A stretch of 64,000 bases of DNA from Pichia kudriavzevii (GCF_003054445.1 NC_042510.1:310001-374000), one strand, 5' to 3'; shown: positions 1 through 10,083, counted from the stretch's first letter. Numbers and translations are program-made. The notes: generated from the letters alone by a model not told the origin.

Positions 1-60
1 TACACTGAATTTTATTCATTAAATATTGTACACTATTCCAACCTGCCACATGAAAAAATG

Positions 61-316
61 TGAAAGTGTTGCTGGTGGTGCGTACTTTAGAATCTGATTA
101 TTGCTTATTTATATCTTATATATTTTTATACGTTAATTCTCTGGAACATCTATGGAATGTCCTCTGTTTAAATAGTAATTCTTGAATTTAAAAATAGCAT
201 TTTGAGGGATTTAACTATCTTCTAGAACTCCTGTTTAACCTTCTACAATCTTCTTCAACCTTCTATATGATTACCCGTTTAGGAAATAGAGATAGTACTT
301 TGTCTGATCTCTTCAA
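61..316 (+). mobile_element. solo LTR fossil, copy 1
   Basis: A 256-bp block that recurs, inverted and about 95% alike by eye, at 42299-42557. It begins TG, is flanked by the 5-bp direct repeat AAATG (56-60 and 317-321), and no internal retrotransposon sequence lies beside it, so it reads as a solo LTR left by recombination of an LTR retrotransposon. It ends 11 bp before tRNA-Cys, close to where a Pol III transcript starts. That is the placement known for Ty3/gypsy-type elements, but the family cannot be settled without internal genes. The intact target duplication and high similarity between copies suggest a fairly recent insertion. Confidence 0.8.
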
Positions 317-327
317 AAATGCAAAAA

Positions 328-399
328 GCACGCGTAGCTCAGTGGTAGAGCAGCAGATTGCAAATCTGTTGGTCGCCGGTTCAAACCCGGCCGCGGGCT
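328..399 (+). tRNA. tRNA-Cys (anticodon GCA)
   Basis: A 72-nt cloverleaf can be folded by eye: 7-bp acceptor stem, 4-bp D stem, anticodon stem with loop TTGCAAA (anticodon GCA at 360-362), 5-nt variable loop, and T stem GCCGG/CCGGC around TTCAAAC. U is the discriminator, as expected for tRNA-Cys. No intron is present. The third acceptor pair is A330 opposite G396, a mismatch; the rest of the stem pairs. A T-run at 404-408 is a plausible Pol III terminator. Confidence 0.93.
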
Positions 400-755
400 T
401 TTATTTTTGATTGCTACCTTTTTGTACATCCGTGCACCTCATGTATTTTATTAGCTACTTCTAGGTAAAAGTCGAGTTTGAACTCGATAGAGTTCATTCC
501 GCATAAAATGATTAGAATTGCATTGTTTGAATAGAAGCCACTAATATTGCGAGACCACGTTCACTATATTCATAGCAAGATTTCATTTTCTTTACGTCTA
601 TGCCATGACAAGCACTACATTTGATATCCCAGTATTCTTTTCTTCAGTTGTTGGATTATAATCAATCCAAAGGCAGTATCATTCAGACCAGACAAAATAT
701 AAACGAAAAGTATCTATTTCATCACTATAGGACTAAACTTAACCTACAAACTATC
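400..755. other. tRNA-Cys/MAF1 intergenic region
   Basis: No gene is seen. After the Pol III T-run there is a 16-bp dyad (TCGAGTT, TG, AACTCGA) at 472-487 of unknown meaning. The MAF1 promoter must lie here. The MAF1 reading frame stays open upstream of its ATG to about 621 but without another ATG. Confidence 0.5.
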
Positions 756-1823
756 ATGAAATACATCGACGAGTTTGATATTGACCTGGTTAATCAGTTC
801 TTGACATTTAACACCACAGAAATGCATATTCAGGGAACATGTGATCTGTTTACTACAAAACCCGTAGGTTCTGATCGAAAACTCTATAAAGTTTTAGATA
901 AAATGTACAACACCGAAGATAACGATGAAGGTGAAAGCCTCAAGGATATGGATTCAAAACAACGTCAGAACTCGTTGAACTCAGTAGGTTCTACTGAAAA
1001 ATCCCAGTCGTCACCAGATAATGTGAATTCTCAATTTATACAGCTCAAAAACCGATCATTCTCTTATTCTCACACCACAAAACCACAAGTACTGAACAAT
1101 GGTGATGATGCTACTTTGAAGAGATCACACTCTTTTGCATCTCCAACCCCAGAAACTCAAATTGAACACTATGAGGAAGATTCACCATTTGGACCATTGA
1201 GTCAATCATCTTCAAGAAAACTGTTTGGGTATCTAATTGGTGCACTGAACGGAACTTTCCCCGACCATGATTTTTCTACTGTTCAACCGAAACATTTTAC
1301 CATGCTACATTCTGCAGGTGAGCTAATAGCTAAAGTTAATTCATTTCTCATTTCATCGGGAAAATCGACAGGCCTTGATTGGATATGGCAGACTATAAAT
1401 ACCCATATGGAATTGGACCATTGCGTTTGTTTTCAGTTTGACCCCTCCCAGTCTTTCCTGGACGATTTAGGTGTAATTTGGTGCAATATGTACTTTATGT
1501 TCAATAAAAAGAAGAAAAGAGTTGCATTTTTGTACTTTTTGGCAACGATTTTGAATGAAGCAGACAACTCAACTACTATATCAAGGAGAAGAAATAGTAA
1601 ACGAGGAACTTTGGATGAAGAGGGTATGAAGATGGGGGAAGATGATAGTGAATATGATCTTCGTTATAATGAGGATTATGAACCAATATACGAAGATGTT
1701 TTCGAAGATGACGATATTGATATGATCGATGGAACAAATACCATCAACAAGGATGAAGAAGGCTATGATATGAGTGACGACGAACTTGCCAATCTTAATC
1801 AGGATGATGAAGGTTATTTGTGA
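756..1823 (+). CDS. MAF1: Maf1, repressor of RNA polymerase III
   Basis: Maf1 is the conserved repressor that binds Pol III and shuts down tRNA and 5S transcription under stress; PKA/TORC1-linked phosphorylation controls its nuclear entry. The 355-aa protein starts MKYIDEFDID, matching the family's N-terminal box, followed by the SDRKLYK motif. A long low-complexity Ser/Asn-rich linker carries a basic RRNSKR-like patch later on. The second conserved block (FGPLSQSSSRKLFGYLIGALN, then PDHDFS and the WIWQTINTHM region) follows, and the tail is very acidic. I chose this ATG because it is the first in frame and coincides with the family N-terminus. S. cerevisiae MAF1 has an intron near its start; none is needed here. 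RAD57 is also the neighbour in S. cerevisiae. Confidence 0.93.
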   Translation: MKYIDEFDIDLVNQFLTFNTTEMHIQGTCDLFTTKPVGSDRKLYKVLDKMYNTEDNDEGESLKDMDSKQRQNSLNSVGSTEKSQSSPDNVNSQFIQLKNRSFSYSHTTKPQVLNNGDDATLKRSHSFASPTPETQIEHYEEDSPFGPLSQSSSRKLFGYLIGALNGTFPDHDFSTVQPKHFTMLHSAGELIAKVNSFLISSGKSTGLDWIWQTINTHMELDHCVCFQFDPSQSFLDDLGVIWCNMYFMFNKKKKRVAFLYFLATILNEADNSTTISRRRNSKRGTLDEEGMKMGEDDSEYDLRYNEDYEPIYEDVFEDDDIDMIDGTNTINKDEEGYDMSDDELANLNQDDEGYL

Positions 1824-2119
1824 ACCCGATGTCCTTCTTCCAAATCTGAGTTTTGAAATGTAATTTATCAACTACAATAGTATTTATAAAGCTATAGCGT
1901 TGTACCAGTAAAGCTTTAGCATTGTAATACTTTTTTCTCATCTGTTGAATCAATGTATACTAGTTTGAGTATTTGTATAAGGTTAGAAAAATGTTACACC
2001 ATACAGTAGGTAAACGCGTCAAATGTGGAAACACTTTTTCGGTTTTCAAAGGCTTTCCTAAACGAAATGTACCTATACTCTACACTGACTTTACAGCCTT
2101 ATAACGTTATCTAAAGGCC

Positions 2120-3721
2120 ATGGACTTGCCCCGTCAATGTTCGGAAGACTCATTTTTACTGAAAGATGACCAAAGTGAACAATTTTTATTATCATTGACC
2201 AATAATAGGGTTTTGGCGTCAGAACTTCTTTTATATTCTCCTGGGGTCATCTCAGACAAGCTAAATAAAACTGAAAATGAAATAAATGAGTTCGTTTGGA
2301 AATATAAAAACGAAACATTAGCTAGGATAAAACGTTCTTTAAGACACCCTTTTGATCCAGAAAGTAGTGAAATACGGCCAGACCATTTCACCATTGGAGA
2401 TGAATCTATTGATAAAAAACTCAATGGTGGAATACCAGTAGGGTATTTGATCGAAGTCTCGGGCAAATCATCTTGTGGGAAAACAAACCTTCTATTGACA
2501 TTGTCAATTACTATCCAGTTACCTAAGGAGTTTGGTGGATTGGGCCCTTCCGTATTTTCTTCTGATCATGCAAGTACCCAACTTGATAATGTAAAAACAT
2601 TATATGTTCCAACCGAGTCACCATTACCCAGTCAAAGATTAAAGCAAATAGTTGATAATTACGCCGAGCTACTACAAACAAATGGCATTTCCAAAGAAAG
2701 AGCTGATTTATTTCCTAAATTAGACAATGTTTTGACAACATCTAGTGTAATGTCAACCCTAGACGAGCAAGACCATATTTTGCAATACCAAATTCCCGCC
2801 ATGTTATCTAGAGACCCTTCTATCAAATTACTAATTATAGACTCTATGACGCATCATCTCAGAGTGCAGTTGCCTTGGAAAGAGCAATCAAGGTATGTGA
2901 GAAAAACATGCAGATATTTGAAAACATTGGCACGAAAGTATAGCATAACTATAATAATTTCCAACCAAGTTACAGATAAACCAGTGAAAGGTCTTTTAAC
3001 TGGTGAAAATGATATTTTATGGAAGTTGAATACAGAGTATCAACAGGCTTGGATGTCAGGTTGGGATAATATTGGGATTATCTATCGACAACTAATGAAA
3101 AGGGAGGGAATTATCGATGAGGCTGGGGAGAGCTTCGAAAGACTTGATTATCTAGATGAAATCAGTAGTGCTGATAAGTTCAGCCAAATAACAAATGATT
3201 CCATGACTGATTCTACTGGCTCTACCCAGCAAACTCAGAAACAAAGCTTGAAAAGTGTACTTAGACTCGAAAGGAAGCAGCTATTTGACAGCAGCTATAA
3301 AGTTAAAGTCAGCGGAATTGGAACCAGACCTGCGTTGGGGTTAACACTACTTGAAAACATAGATATGAGGATTGTTTTAAGCAAAGAATATGCTCCTATC
3401 TTGAACGAGAATCTGATTGATGAGTTTAGTGTCGAATTAGGTATCGACTCTTTTAATGATTCTTGCGGAACGAGTCATGAAAATAACAGTATTTCAAATA
3501 CAAACTACTTAGAGACTACTACACAAAACAAGCAAAACGAAAACTTGATTGATAAAAAACAACTGGTAGAGTCTTTGGCAAATAATACCTACTTAAAGAA
3601 CTATAATTTTGAAACATTTAGGACAATACGTTGTGTGTTTGGTCCACTGATACCCCCAGGTGAAACAAAATCAATAGAATTTGAAATTTGGAAGGGAGGC
3701 TTGAGGAAATATGTTCGATGA
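2120..3721 (+). CDS. RAD57: Rad57, RecA-type recombination mediator
   Basis: Rad57 is a Rad51 paralogue that with Rad55 stabilises Rad51 filaments in homologous recombination. The 533-aa protein has Walker A GKSSCGKT at residues 115-122, a Walker B-like LLIIDSM ending near D241, and then the HHLRVQL segment typical of Rad57. ISNQVTDKP and the WMSGWDN/YRQ region correspond to the RecA-fold end. It is longer than the S. cerevisiae protein (460 aa), the extra length lying in a Ser/Asn-rich C-terminal extension of about 170 residues. Its stop lies three bases from the stop of the convergent aldo-keto reductase gene. MAF1 upstream is the same neighbour as in S. cerevisiae (YDR004W/YDR005C), which supports orthology. 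Confidence 0.9.
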   Translation: MDLPRQCSEDSFLLKDDQSEQFLLSLTNNRVLASELLLYSPGVISDKLNKTENEINEFVWKYKNETLARIKRSLRHPFDPESSEIRPDHFTIGDESIDKKLNGGIPVGYLIEVSGKSSCGKTNLLLTLSITIQLPKEFGGLGPSVFSSDHASTQLDNVKTLYVPTESPLPSQRLKQIVDNYAELLQTNGISKERADLFPKLDNVLTTSSVMSTLDEQDHILQYQIPAMLSRDPSIKLLIIDSMTHHLRVQLPWKEQSRYVRKTCRYLKTLARKYSITIIISNQVTDKPVKGLLTGENDILWKLNTEYQQAWMSGWDNIGIIYRQLMKREGIIDEAGESFERLDYLDEISSADKFSQITNDSMTDSTGSTQQTQKQSLKSVLRLERKQLFDSSYKVKVSGIGTRPALGLTLLENIDMRIVLSKEYAPILNENLIDEFSVELGIDSFNDSCGTSHENNSISNTNYLETTTQNKQNENLIDKKQLVESLANNTYLKNYNFETFRTIRCVFGPLIPPGETKSIEFEIWKGGLRKYVR

Positions 3722-3724
3722 TAT

Positions 3725-4666
3725 TTAGTCCCAGTGATCCCAACCTAGACCTTTACCCCAGTCGTCACGAACAAATCTATGTGGACTTTGCTCACCGAAT
3801 TTGTCCAATGACTCCACCTCTTCCGGAGTTAGTTCTACCAGGTCGTAACCCTTTTTAATTCTCTCGATGTTAGTTGAACGTGGTAAAACAACAATTTTTT
3901 TAGAGATGCACCAATTGATGATGATGTTTGCAGGTTGAGTGTCATACTTCTTTGCCAATTCAAGAACTAGAGGAATTTTCAAATTTGGTGCACCACTAGA
4001 ACCCAAAGGAGAGAAAGCTTCCAATACAATTCCTTTTTCTTTACAATAATTGTAGAGATCAACCTGAGGTAGATGAGGATGCATTTCCACTTGGTTAACA
4101 GCAGGAATGACACCGGTCTCCTCTATAGCCCTATCAAGCATAGCAATAGTATAGTTTGAAACCCCAACAGCTTTTGCTTTGCCTTGTTCTTTCAACTTCA
4201 ATAACTTTTTATATGTAGTTAGGTAATCACCATCTTCATCAAATTGGATATTGCCCTTCTCATCTCTTGGAACAGGGACTCTTCCATTCTCATCTTCGAC
4301 TTTCTTGAAGCATCTTGGCCAATGCTGCAAGACAAGGTTAACGTAATCCAACTTAAGATCTTTTAACGAAGTATCAAGAGATGTTTCGGGATCATTCCAA
4401 AAGCATGGCCAGACTTTGGTTGTAATGAAAAGGTCATCTCTTTTGATTTTACCCTCATTGAAAACTTCTTCTAAAACTTCCCCAATCGACTTTTCGGTTC
4501 CATAGTACCAAGCAGTATCAATCATCTTATAATTTGCCACCAATAAAGCGGCTCTTAGTGACTCTTTGAAGAGGTTGTAGTCGTCTCCTTCAAAAACGGT
4601 ACCAAAACCGAGCAAAGGAATCTTTGCGCCTGTGTTAAGGGTTGTGGTTGTTGTAGATGCACTCAT
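3725..4666 (-). CDS. aldo-keto reductase (AKR family)
   Basis: A 313-aa NAD(P)H-dependent aldo-keto reductase with the TIM-barrel signature. The catalytic tetrad is visible as D50 and Y55 (MIDTAWYYG), K84 (TTKVW) and H115 (LQHWP). GVSNYTIAMLD, NQVEMHPHLPQ and PRSTNIERI are the usual cofactor-site segments. It most resembles fungal AKR3-type enzymes (ARA1/GCY1/YPR1 relatives) that reduce sugars, ketoacids or dicarbonyls; the substrate cannot be told from sequence. The start is the first true ATG (MSASTTTTT). It is convergent with RAD57 and shares a 292-bp divergent promoter with the next gene. Confidence 0.88.
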   Translation of the reverse strand: MSASTTTTTLNTGAKIPLLGFGTVFEGDDYNLFKESLRAALLVANYKMIDTAWYYGTEKSIGEVLEEVFNEGKIKRDDLFITTKVWPCFWNDPETSLDTSLKDLKLDYVNLVLQHWPRCFKKVEDENGRVPVPRDEKGNIQFDEDGDYLTTYKKLLKLKEQGKAKAVGVSNYTIAMLDRAIEETGVIPAVNQVEMHPHLPQVDLYNYCKEKGIVLEAFSPLGSSGAPNLKIPLVLELAKKYDTQPANIIINWCISKKIVVLPRSTNIERIKKGYDLVELTPEEVESLDKFGEQSPHRFVRDDWGKGLGWDHWD

Positions 4667-4958
4667 GTCTAGATTAGATGTATGATTTGTCTTGAGTTTA
4701 GTTAAACACAAAAAGAAGACACCACTCCCTCATACGAACTGAAGTTCAACTTGTACATCTTGTTTCTTGTCCGAGTCTTGCTATTTATACCATAGTTCAT
4801 CGGAATTCAGGCCTGGTTTTCTTAAAAAGGAAAATTTACCGTTTGCGAAATTATCTAAATTCCTTTTACATGAATTTTTCAATCTTATGTAGACTATCTT
4901 TTAAGCCAGTTCCATTATTACATTTATGTAAAATCTAAAATACTATTCTCAGGCGAAG

Positions 4959-6830
4959 ATGAACAACAATAGAGTATGCCATTTTACAAACTTATGTAGA
5001 ACATGCAAGATGAAGGTTTACGTTCATATGTACCCAAGACAAATCCAAAGCAAATACATTTTTAGAAGTTATACACAATTATCAAGACTGAGTTTTACCA
5101 ACATCGACCGGGAGCTGCTGCCTATCCCTTATTACAAGCCATCTGATATTTTGGGAACGGATGTCAGCAAGCATTCCATGGAGCGAATAATGATACCACA
5201 GTTCACTGAAGCACCTATGGGTGACCAGGAATCTTCTATTGTTGACATTAAAAATTTCCCAACATGGTACGAAAGACTGGATAGCATATCCAGCTACAGA
5301 CTACATAAAGATATTGCCTTAGAAGGACAAGAAAAGAAAATTTATAGCAGTTTCTCCAAGTGTTATTCACGTGTATTGTCATATTATGCTGATCACTTCA
5401 TTTCTTTAACTCGAGAGAGGCTCCATGATTTGATGTCGAAACTTGACAATTCAGACAAGCCTGATCACGTTCAGAAACTATACATAAAAATTGATTTGTC
5501 TGAGAAAAGGCTAAGTACCATATCGAGAAACACTTATGTCATTTACCAAAGACTTAAAGTTGAAAGGGAAACCCTTCCGTTTTACCTACATCAGCAATTT
5601 CTAATTCATTTGAACGAGGGGAACATTGCCAAGTTATTAAATGTCTATTTTGAATTTCCACATCCAAGACCACTTTATCTGAAAAGGGAAGAGTTTGAAA
5701 AATTTATGAAACTACTTCTAAAGATCAAAATTTCAGGTGACCACAAACCTTTACTCAAAAAAATAGTTGAGGTTTTTGCAGACATCAGAGAAAACGGGGG
5801 CCCCATCTCCCTAACACCATTTGAAGACACTAAATATTTTTCTCTAATGCTGAATTCATGGGAATCTGAAGGAATGTCGAAATCTGAGATCTATGAAAAA
5901 GTTCTAGAAATCAGAGCAGTGAAAGGACCTAAACCGCTCAAGTTTGTCCCAGCAATGTGGAATTGCTTTCTCACACATGTGCCTGAGAAATCTGAAGAGA
6001 TATTGAAACTTATGGCAAAAGAAATAGGACTCACCAGGTTTACTGCTGAGATTGTTTTAAATAATGCCGATTCATTCGATAGGTTATGCAATACACTTGA
6101 GTTGATGAAGCTAAAGAACTTTCATATGGATGAAAAAATATTTGCCTTAGTGGTACGAAAATATATACAATTTGGAAAAACACACGAAGCCTTAGAATTG
6201 GTAGAGAAGCTACTGGATTCGTTTCAGGACTTAACTTCTAGAAATTATTCTTTTAGGCCTTTGAGTTTAGAAAGGACAGAAGTGTTCAAGTTGGATATCT
6301 TAAACAAGGCTTTCCAACAATTGCATAATGAGCAACAAGAAATGGAACATCAATGGCTACAGTATAAATTCATACCATCTCCATTTGCTTTGGGAGAGTT
6401 ACTTGTTTCGCTAGATAGGGAAGGCATAATTAGGTTACTGAATACAATGATAAAGCACAATATACCCCTTACACATAAGCACGCTTTGAACGTGATTGAA
6501 AAAATAGAGCCATCTTTATTGCATCTAGTATTAGAGTCAGTCAATAGATCCAGAGATTTCAACATAAACCTAAAGAAGATATCTGAGGAGCCGAAATATA
6601 ACACAGCTTTCTACAAGAATTATACTCTTCAACATCAGGATATAGTACTTGAGTTAAGGGAAATTTTCAGAAAGAGTCTATTTCTTTATGATCAAATGGT
6701 GGATCACGTCGTTCCTGAAAAGTCTAGGCTGAAAACCGTAGAACAGTTAGTATCAATTACTGACTATGTTAAAAAAAATTACAACGTCACATTTTCTGGT
6801 AAAGATGATATCGACTACTTGAATAGTTGA
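4959..6830 (+). CDS. putative mitochondrial helical-repeat protein
   Basis: A 623-aa protein I do not recognise with certainty. The N-terminus is basic and hydroxylated with few acids (RQIQSKYIFRSYTQLSRLS), as in a mitochondrial presequence; ATGs at codons 1, 18 and 24 are possible starts. The rest is predicted mainly helical with many Leu/Lys/Glu amphipathic stretches (for example VRKYIQFGKTHEALELVEKL, a PPR/TPR-like helix pair near residue 420). No catalytic motif is seen. This profile fits the fast-evolving yeast factors that stabilise or translate single mitochondrial mRNAs (AEP3, ATP22, PET-type proteins), but I cannot choose among them. It is convergent with SDS3. Confidence 0.6.
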   Translation: MNNNRVCHFTNLCRTCKMKVYVHMYPRQIQSKYIFRSYTQLSRLSFTNIDRELLPIPYYKPSDILGTDVSKHSMERIMIPQFTEAPMGDQESSIVDIKNFPTWYERLDSISSYRLHKDIALEGQEKKIYSSFSKCYSRVLSYYADHFISLTRERLHDLMSKLDNSDKPDHVQKLYIKIDLSEKRLSTISRNTYVIYQRLKVERETLPFYLHQQFLIHLNEGNIAKLLNVYFEFPHPRPLYLKREEFEKFMKLLLKIKISGDHKPLLKKIVEVFADIRENGGPISLTPFEDTKYFSLMLNSWESEGMSKSEIYEKVLEIRAVKGPKPLKFVPAMWNCFLTHVPEKSEEILKLMAKEIGLTRFTAEIVLNNADSFDRLCNTLELMKLKNFHMDEKIFALVVRKYIQFGKTHEALELVEKLLDSFQDLTSRNYSFRPLSLERTEVFKLDILNKAFQQLHNEQQEMEHQWLQYKFIPSPFALGELLVSLDREGIIRLLNTMIKHNIPLTHKHALNVIEKIEPSLLHLVLESVNRSRDFNINLKKISEEPKYNTAFYKNYTLQHQDIVLELREIFRKSLFLYDQMVDHVVPEKSRLKTVEQLVSITDYVKKNYNVTFSGKDDIDYLNS

Positions 6831-6956
6831 CGAGAAAAACGATATTTGTTGTACAGGTTATAGATATGAGATATAGTAATTTAAATCCGTTCCTATTAGG
6901 TTCAGTCGGGTTGTTTATTAGTTATAAGTAGTTTCGAATAAAATGGTAATACAAAC

Positions 6957-7973
6957 TTATTTTCTTCTTATGCTCCTAAGAAGATTTAAATCCTCGTTAA
7001 TTTCCTCAGGTTTTAGCGGTGGACATAAAGGAGAATTCCTGTTGGTGTGCCTAGTACTGAACTTCTCCTTCCTTCCAATGCTGCCTTTATTGCCGTACAG
7101 AAATTCATTGAGTATAGGGTTTTCGGTATAAATCTTACCCTCGTCCTCGTTGGCTGAAGAAATATTTCCATTCGTTCTATTTTTCTTTCTAGAGCTATGT
7201 CCACCTGTGGCACTTGAGTCGTAAGAGTCATCATTAGAGTTAGTGACGGTAGAATCATGCAGCAGGGCATTATCATGATTTCTCTTTCTTCTTGAACGAC
7301 GTTCACCCGAGAAAAAGAAATTACTGGTGCTAGTCTCAAAACCAGAGGTGTTACCATTGTTATTACCGTCTTCAGTGTTGTATCCTCCGCCTTCATGGTT
7401 ACCACGTATACTGTTCATACTTACGAAACTGCCGTCCTCATCATTCAATGTGTTTCTTGATCGTGTAGAAGTATGTACAGTACCCGATTTAGAAGACGTA
7501 ACAATGTCTATTAAAGCTTTGTCTTCCTTTAATTGTTTGATTTTATTTAACAACCCGTCACGTAGTTTGGTTTTCACCATCTCAATGACAGCTTTGGTGT
7601 TTTCAACCGTTTGTTCATATTCTTGCTTGAATGAATTATTTATGAAGTTGACCTGATATTCTTCAGCTAGTCTTAGTCGTACAAGTTCCATGTCTCTCCA
7701 TTCCTCTTTGTCTCTAATTTTTTCAAGATATTCGGGGTTTTCGTTTGTGTAGAGAGTACTGAGATTATATTGTAATTGAATCAAATAGTCACGATAATGA
7801 ACATCTTTATCGGCTAGAAATTGTTGCTCTAATTTTGACAACTTGGTTTGCATTTGAATTCTCCGACGAGCTCTCTTTGTAAGGGGCTGCTCAGTATTTC
7901 CGTTTTGTTGAGAGTGTGATCCCGCTTGATACTGATATTGAGGCTGTATTTGAGGCTCCTGTTGTTCAAGCTG

Positions 7974-8004
<31 letters not shown>

Positions 8005-8393
8005 TGTTGGTAAGCATATGCTTGTTGTGCCTGAGCATGAACTTGAGCTTGTGCCTGCTGCTGAGCATGTGCTTGAGCTTGGATTAGGTGTGCCTGCTCC
8101 CGCTGTTGTATCTCTAATGTTTGGTAGGCTTGGTACGGTAAAGTCATATTCTGAGGATGTGGATCATGGTGTAAGTTATGCGGAAACGGAGGCAGTTGTT
8201 GGTATTGATGCACCTGTTGTATTTGCTGAAGTTGTTGTATCTGCTGATACTGCTGATACTGTTGAATTTGCTGTAATTGCTGCATTTGCTGAACTTGTTG
8301 GAAGTGGTGCATTTGCTGGAGACGAATCTGTGCTTCAGCTTGCGATTGTATCTGTGTCTGATATTGGGGATCTTCTTGCGAATGCAGCATCAT
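6957..8393 (-). CDS. SDS3: Sds3-like subunit of the Rpd3L histone deacetylase complex
   Basis: A 478-aa protein with an N-terminal Gln-rich region (residues about 1-165, including an uninterrupted polyQ run from a CTG/TTG-rich tract on the + strand near 7975-8011). The Sds3/BRMS1-type domain follows: a basic TKRARRRIQMQTKLSKLE stretch, LADKDVHYRDYLIQLQYNLSTL, NPEYLEKIRDKEEWRD and a long charged coiled coil to about residue 300. In S. cerevisiae Sds3 scaffolds Rpd3-Sin3 (Rpd3L) for transcriptional silencing. The Ser/Asn-rich C-terminal tail has basic nuclear-localisation-like patches (RRSRRKR, SSRKKNR). The polyQ extension makes it much longer than the 327-aa S. cerevisiae protein. It is divergent from TRM12. 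Confidence 0.75.
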
Positions 8394-8678
8394 AAGAGCT
8401 TCTGGGCAGTTGAGAAGTCGATAACTGTTGTTGCTAAAATAAAATCTTCAAATTGGGCTTGTACTCCACTAATAGTAAATGTCAACAATGTTCGGAAAGA
8501 TGGTATATTGACAAAGTTTTTTTACTTCTGATTTCTGGATTTGCTGATTTTGTTGATTGCGAGAGATTTTGTTTGTTCTACCTATTTTCTGCGACTGGTT
8601 GAGAGAAAAAATTTCCATATTTGGTGAAATACCTACTGAGCTTACGGGATATGAAAAGGGGCAGTAACATTCACAAGA

Positions 8679-9977
8679 ATGACCGCTTACTATGTTCGAG
8701 TGGACAATGGAAGACATGTTAAACCATTGAAGACATTGCTGGAAAAGGAAGGGGTTTTCAATCACAAGCTCAAAATTACAAAACTTGGACCTAGCAATTA
8801 CGCAATTCCGGTTTTACTCGATGACAATAAAACCGGGGAGGTTGAATCTTTCAAAAGATTTTTGATTAAGGTTTTTCCTGACATCAAGGTCTGCATAGAG
8901 AAATCGGAGGAAGTAAATGGACATGAAAAAACTATTGGAACAAGTTTAGCTGTGGCTATGAGAGGTCTCTTTACATCGCTAGGAGTCGGTGATGAGGTGC
9001 TAGTATCCCAACTTCTAGTAGATCTACCTAGACGGTACTCAATATACCCCCCTTTATTATTGTTGCCGGTGAACACGTTGGATTCAGAAGTATGGAACAA
9101 GTTTCTAGCAAACCTTTCCTTGCCACAGAGAAATCAGATCTTTAGATTGATTCTAGAGTTTTATTCGACCAACACAAATGCACTAACACATCTAGCTATA
9201 AACAAGCCTATACCTGAATCTGACAACGTAATCCGCTCACCAACTCAGTTGACTACACTATATGGTGATTTTAACAACTTTTGGTGTCATGTTGTCCAAA
9301 ACGGTATTTACCAGACTTGGATGCCGACTTACACAATGTTTTCACGTGGAAATATCAAAGAGAAAGCTAGGATTTTGACGTCTTACGAGGATATCGATCA
9401 CAACCACGATGTTGTTGATATGTATGCAGGAATAGGATATTTCACTTTGTCCTATTTGAAAAGGGGTGCTAGACGATTGTATTGTTGGGAGATTAATCCG
9501 TATTCGGTCGAAGGTTTATCAAGAGGTGTGACCAAAAATAATTTTGGGAATGTGTACATAGTAAAAAAAAATGAGAAAGTAGATTTGAAACAGGTTAATG
9601 GAGCTAGATGTGTCATATTTGTGGAAAGCAACGAATATTGCCTTGAAAGGTTTAGAGAGCTGAAGTTGCAAGCAACTAGTTCAGTCAGGTTTGACTTAAG
9701 TATATCTCATGTGAATCTTGGTTTATTGCCGACATCCAAACCATCATGGCCATATTCTTGCCAGTTATTGGATTTATACGGTGCAGAAACTACTTGGATT
9801 CATGTTCATGAAAACATTGGTATTTTAGATTTGGACAACTTCTTACAAAATGCATCTGCTAAATTACAAGGGCTTTCAGAAGAAAAAAGAGTCGAACCTA
9901 TATGGCTAGAGAAAGTCAAGACTTTTGCACCCGATGTGTATCATGTCGTTGGAGACTTCAAACTAGTTTCATTATGA
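8679..9977 (+). CDS. TRM12: Trm12/Tyw2, wybutosine-synthesis transferase
   Basis: Trm12 (TYW2) moves the 3-amino-3-carboxypropyl group of S-adenosylmethionine to the tricyclic base at position 37 of tRNA-Phe, the step after Tyw1 in wybutosine formation. The 432-aa protein has the class-I methyltransferase-like motif VVDMYAGIGYFTL near residue 245, with motif II as CWEINPYSVEGL shortly after. The N-terminal half matches the family-specific region (VLVSQLLVDLPRRYSIYPPLLLLP), and the metal-free acidic loops of the C-terminus end WLEKVKTFAPDVYHVV. Length is close to S. cerevisiae Trm12 (462 aa). Confidence 0.88.
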   Translation: MTAYYVRVDNGRHVKPLKTLLEKEGVFNHKLKITKLGPSNYAIPVLLDDNKTGEVESFKRFLIKVFPDIKVCIEKSEEVNGHEKTIGTSLAVAMRGLFTSLGVGDEVLVSQLLVDLPRRYSIYPPLLLLPVNTLDSEVWNKFLANLSLPQRNQIFRLILEFYSTNTNALTHLAINKPIPESDNVIRSPTQLTTLYGDFNNFWCHVVQNGIYQTWMPTYTMFSRGNIKEKARILTSYEDIDHNHDVVDMYAGIGYFTLSYLKRGARRLYCWEINPYSVEGLSRGVTKNNFGNVYIVKKNEKVDLKQVNGARCVIFVESNEYCLERFRELKLQATSSVRFDLSISHVNLGLLPTSKPSWPYSCQLLDLYGAETTWIHVHENIGILDLDNFLQNASAKLQGLSEEKRVEPIWLEKVKTFAPDVYHVVGDFKLVSL

Positions 9978-10083
9978 ACGCTATGTACTTCAATAAAACT
10001 GTATTTACACCCTCAAAGAATTTCATCACGCAGGATATAAAGAAGTAATTGATTTGGCACAGAACATTGACTTGTGAGTAACT

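Noticed and set aside
7916-8395. 159-codon plus-strand frame opposite SDS3
   Set aside because: Antisense of the polyQ region giving poly-Ala/Val; no independent evidence.
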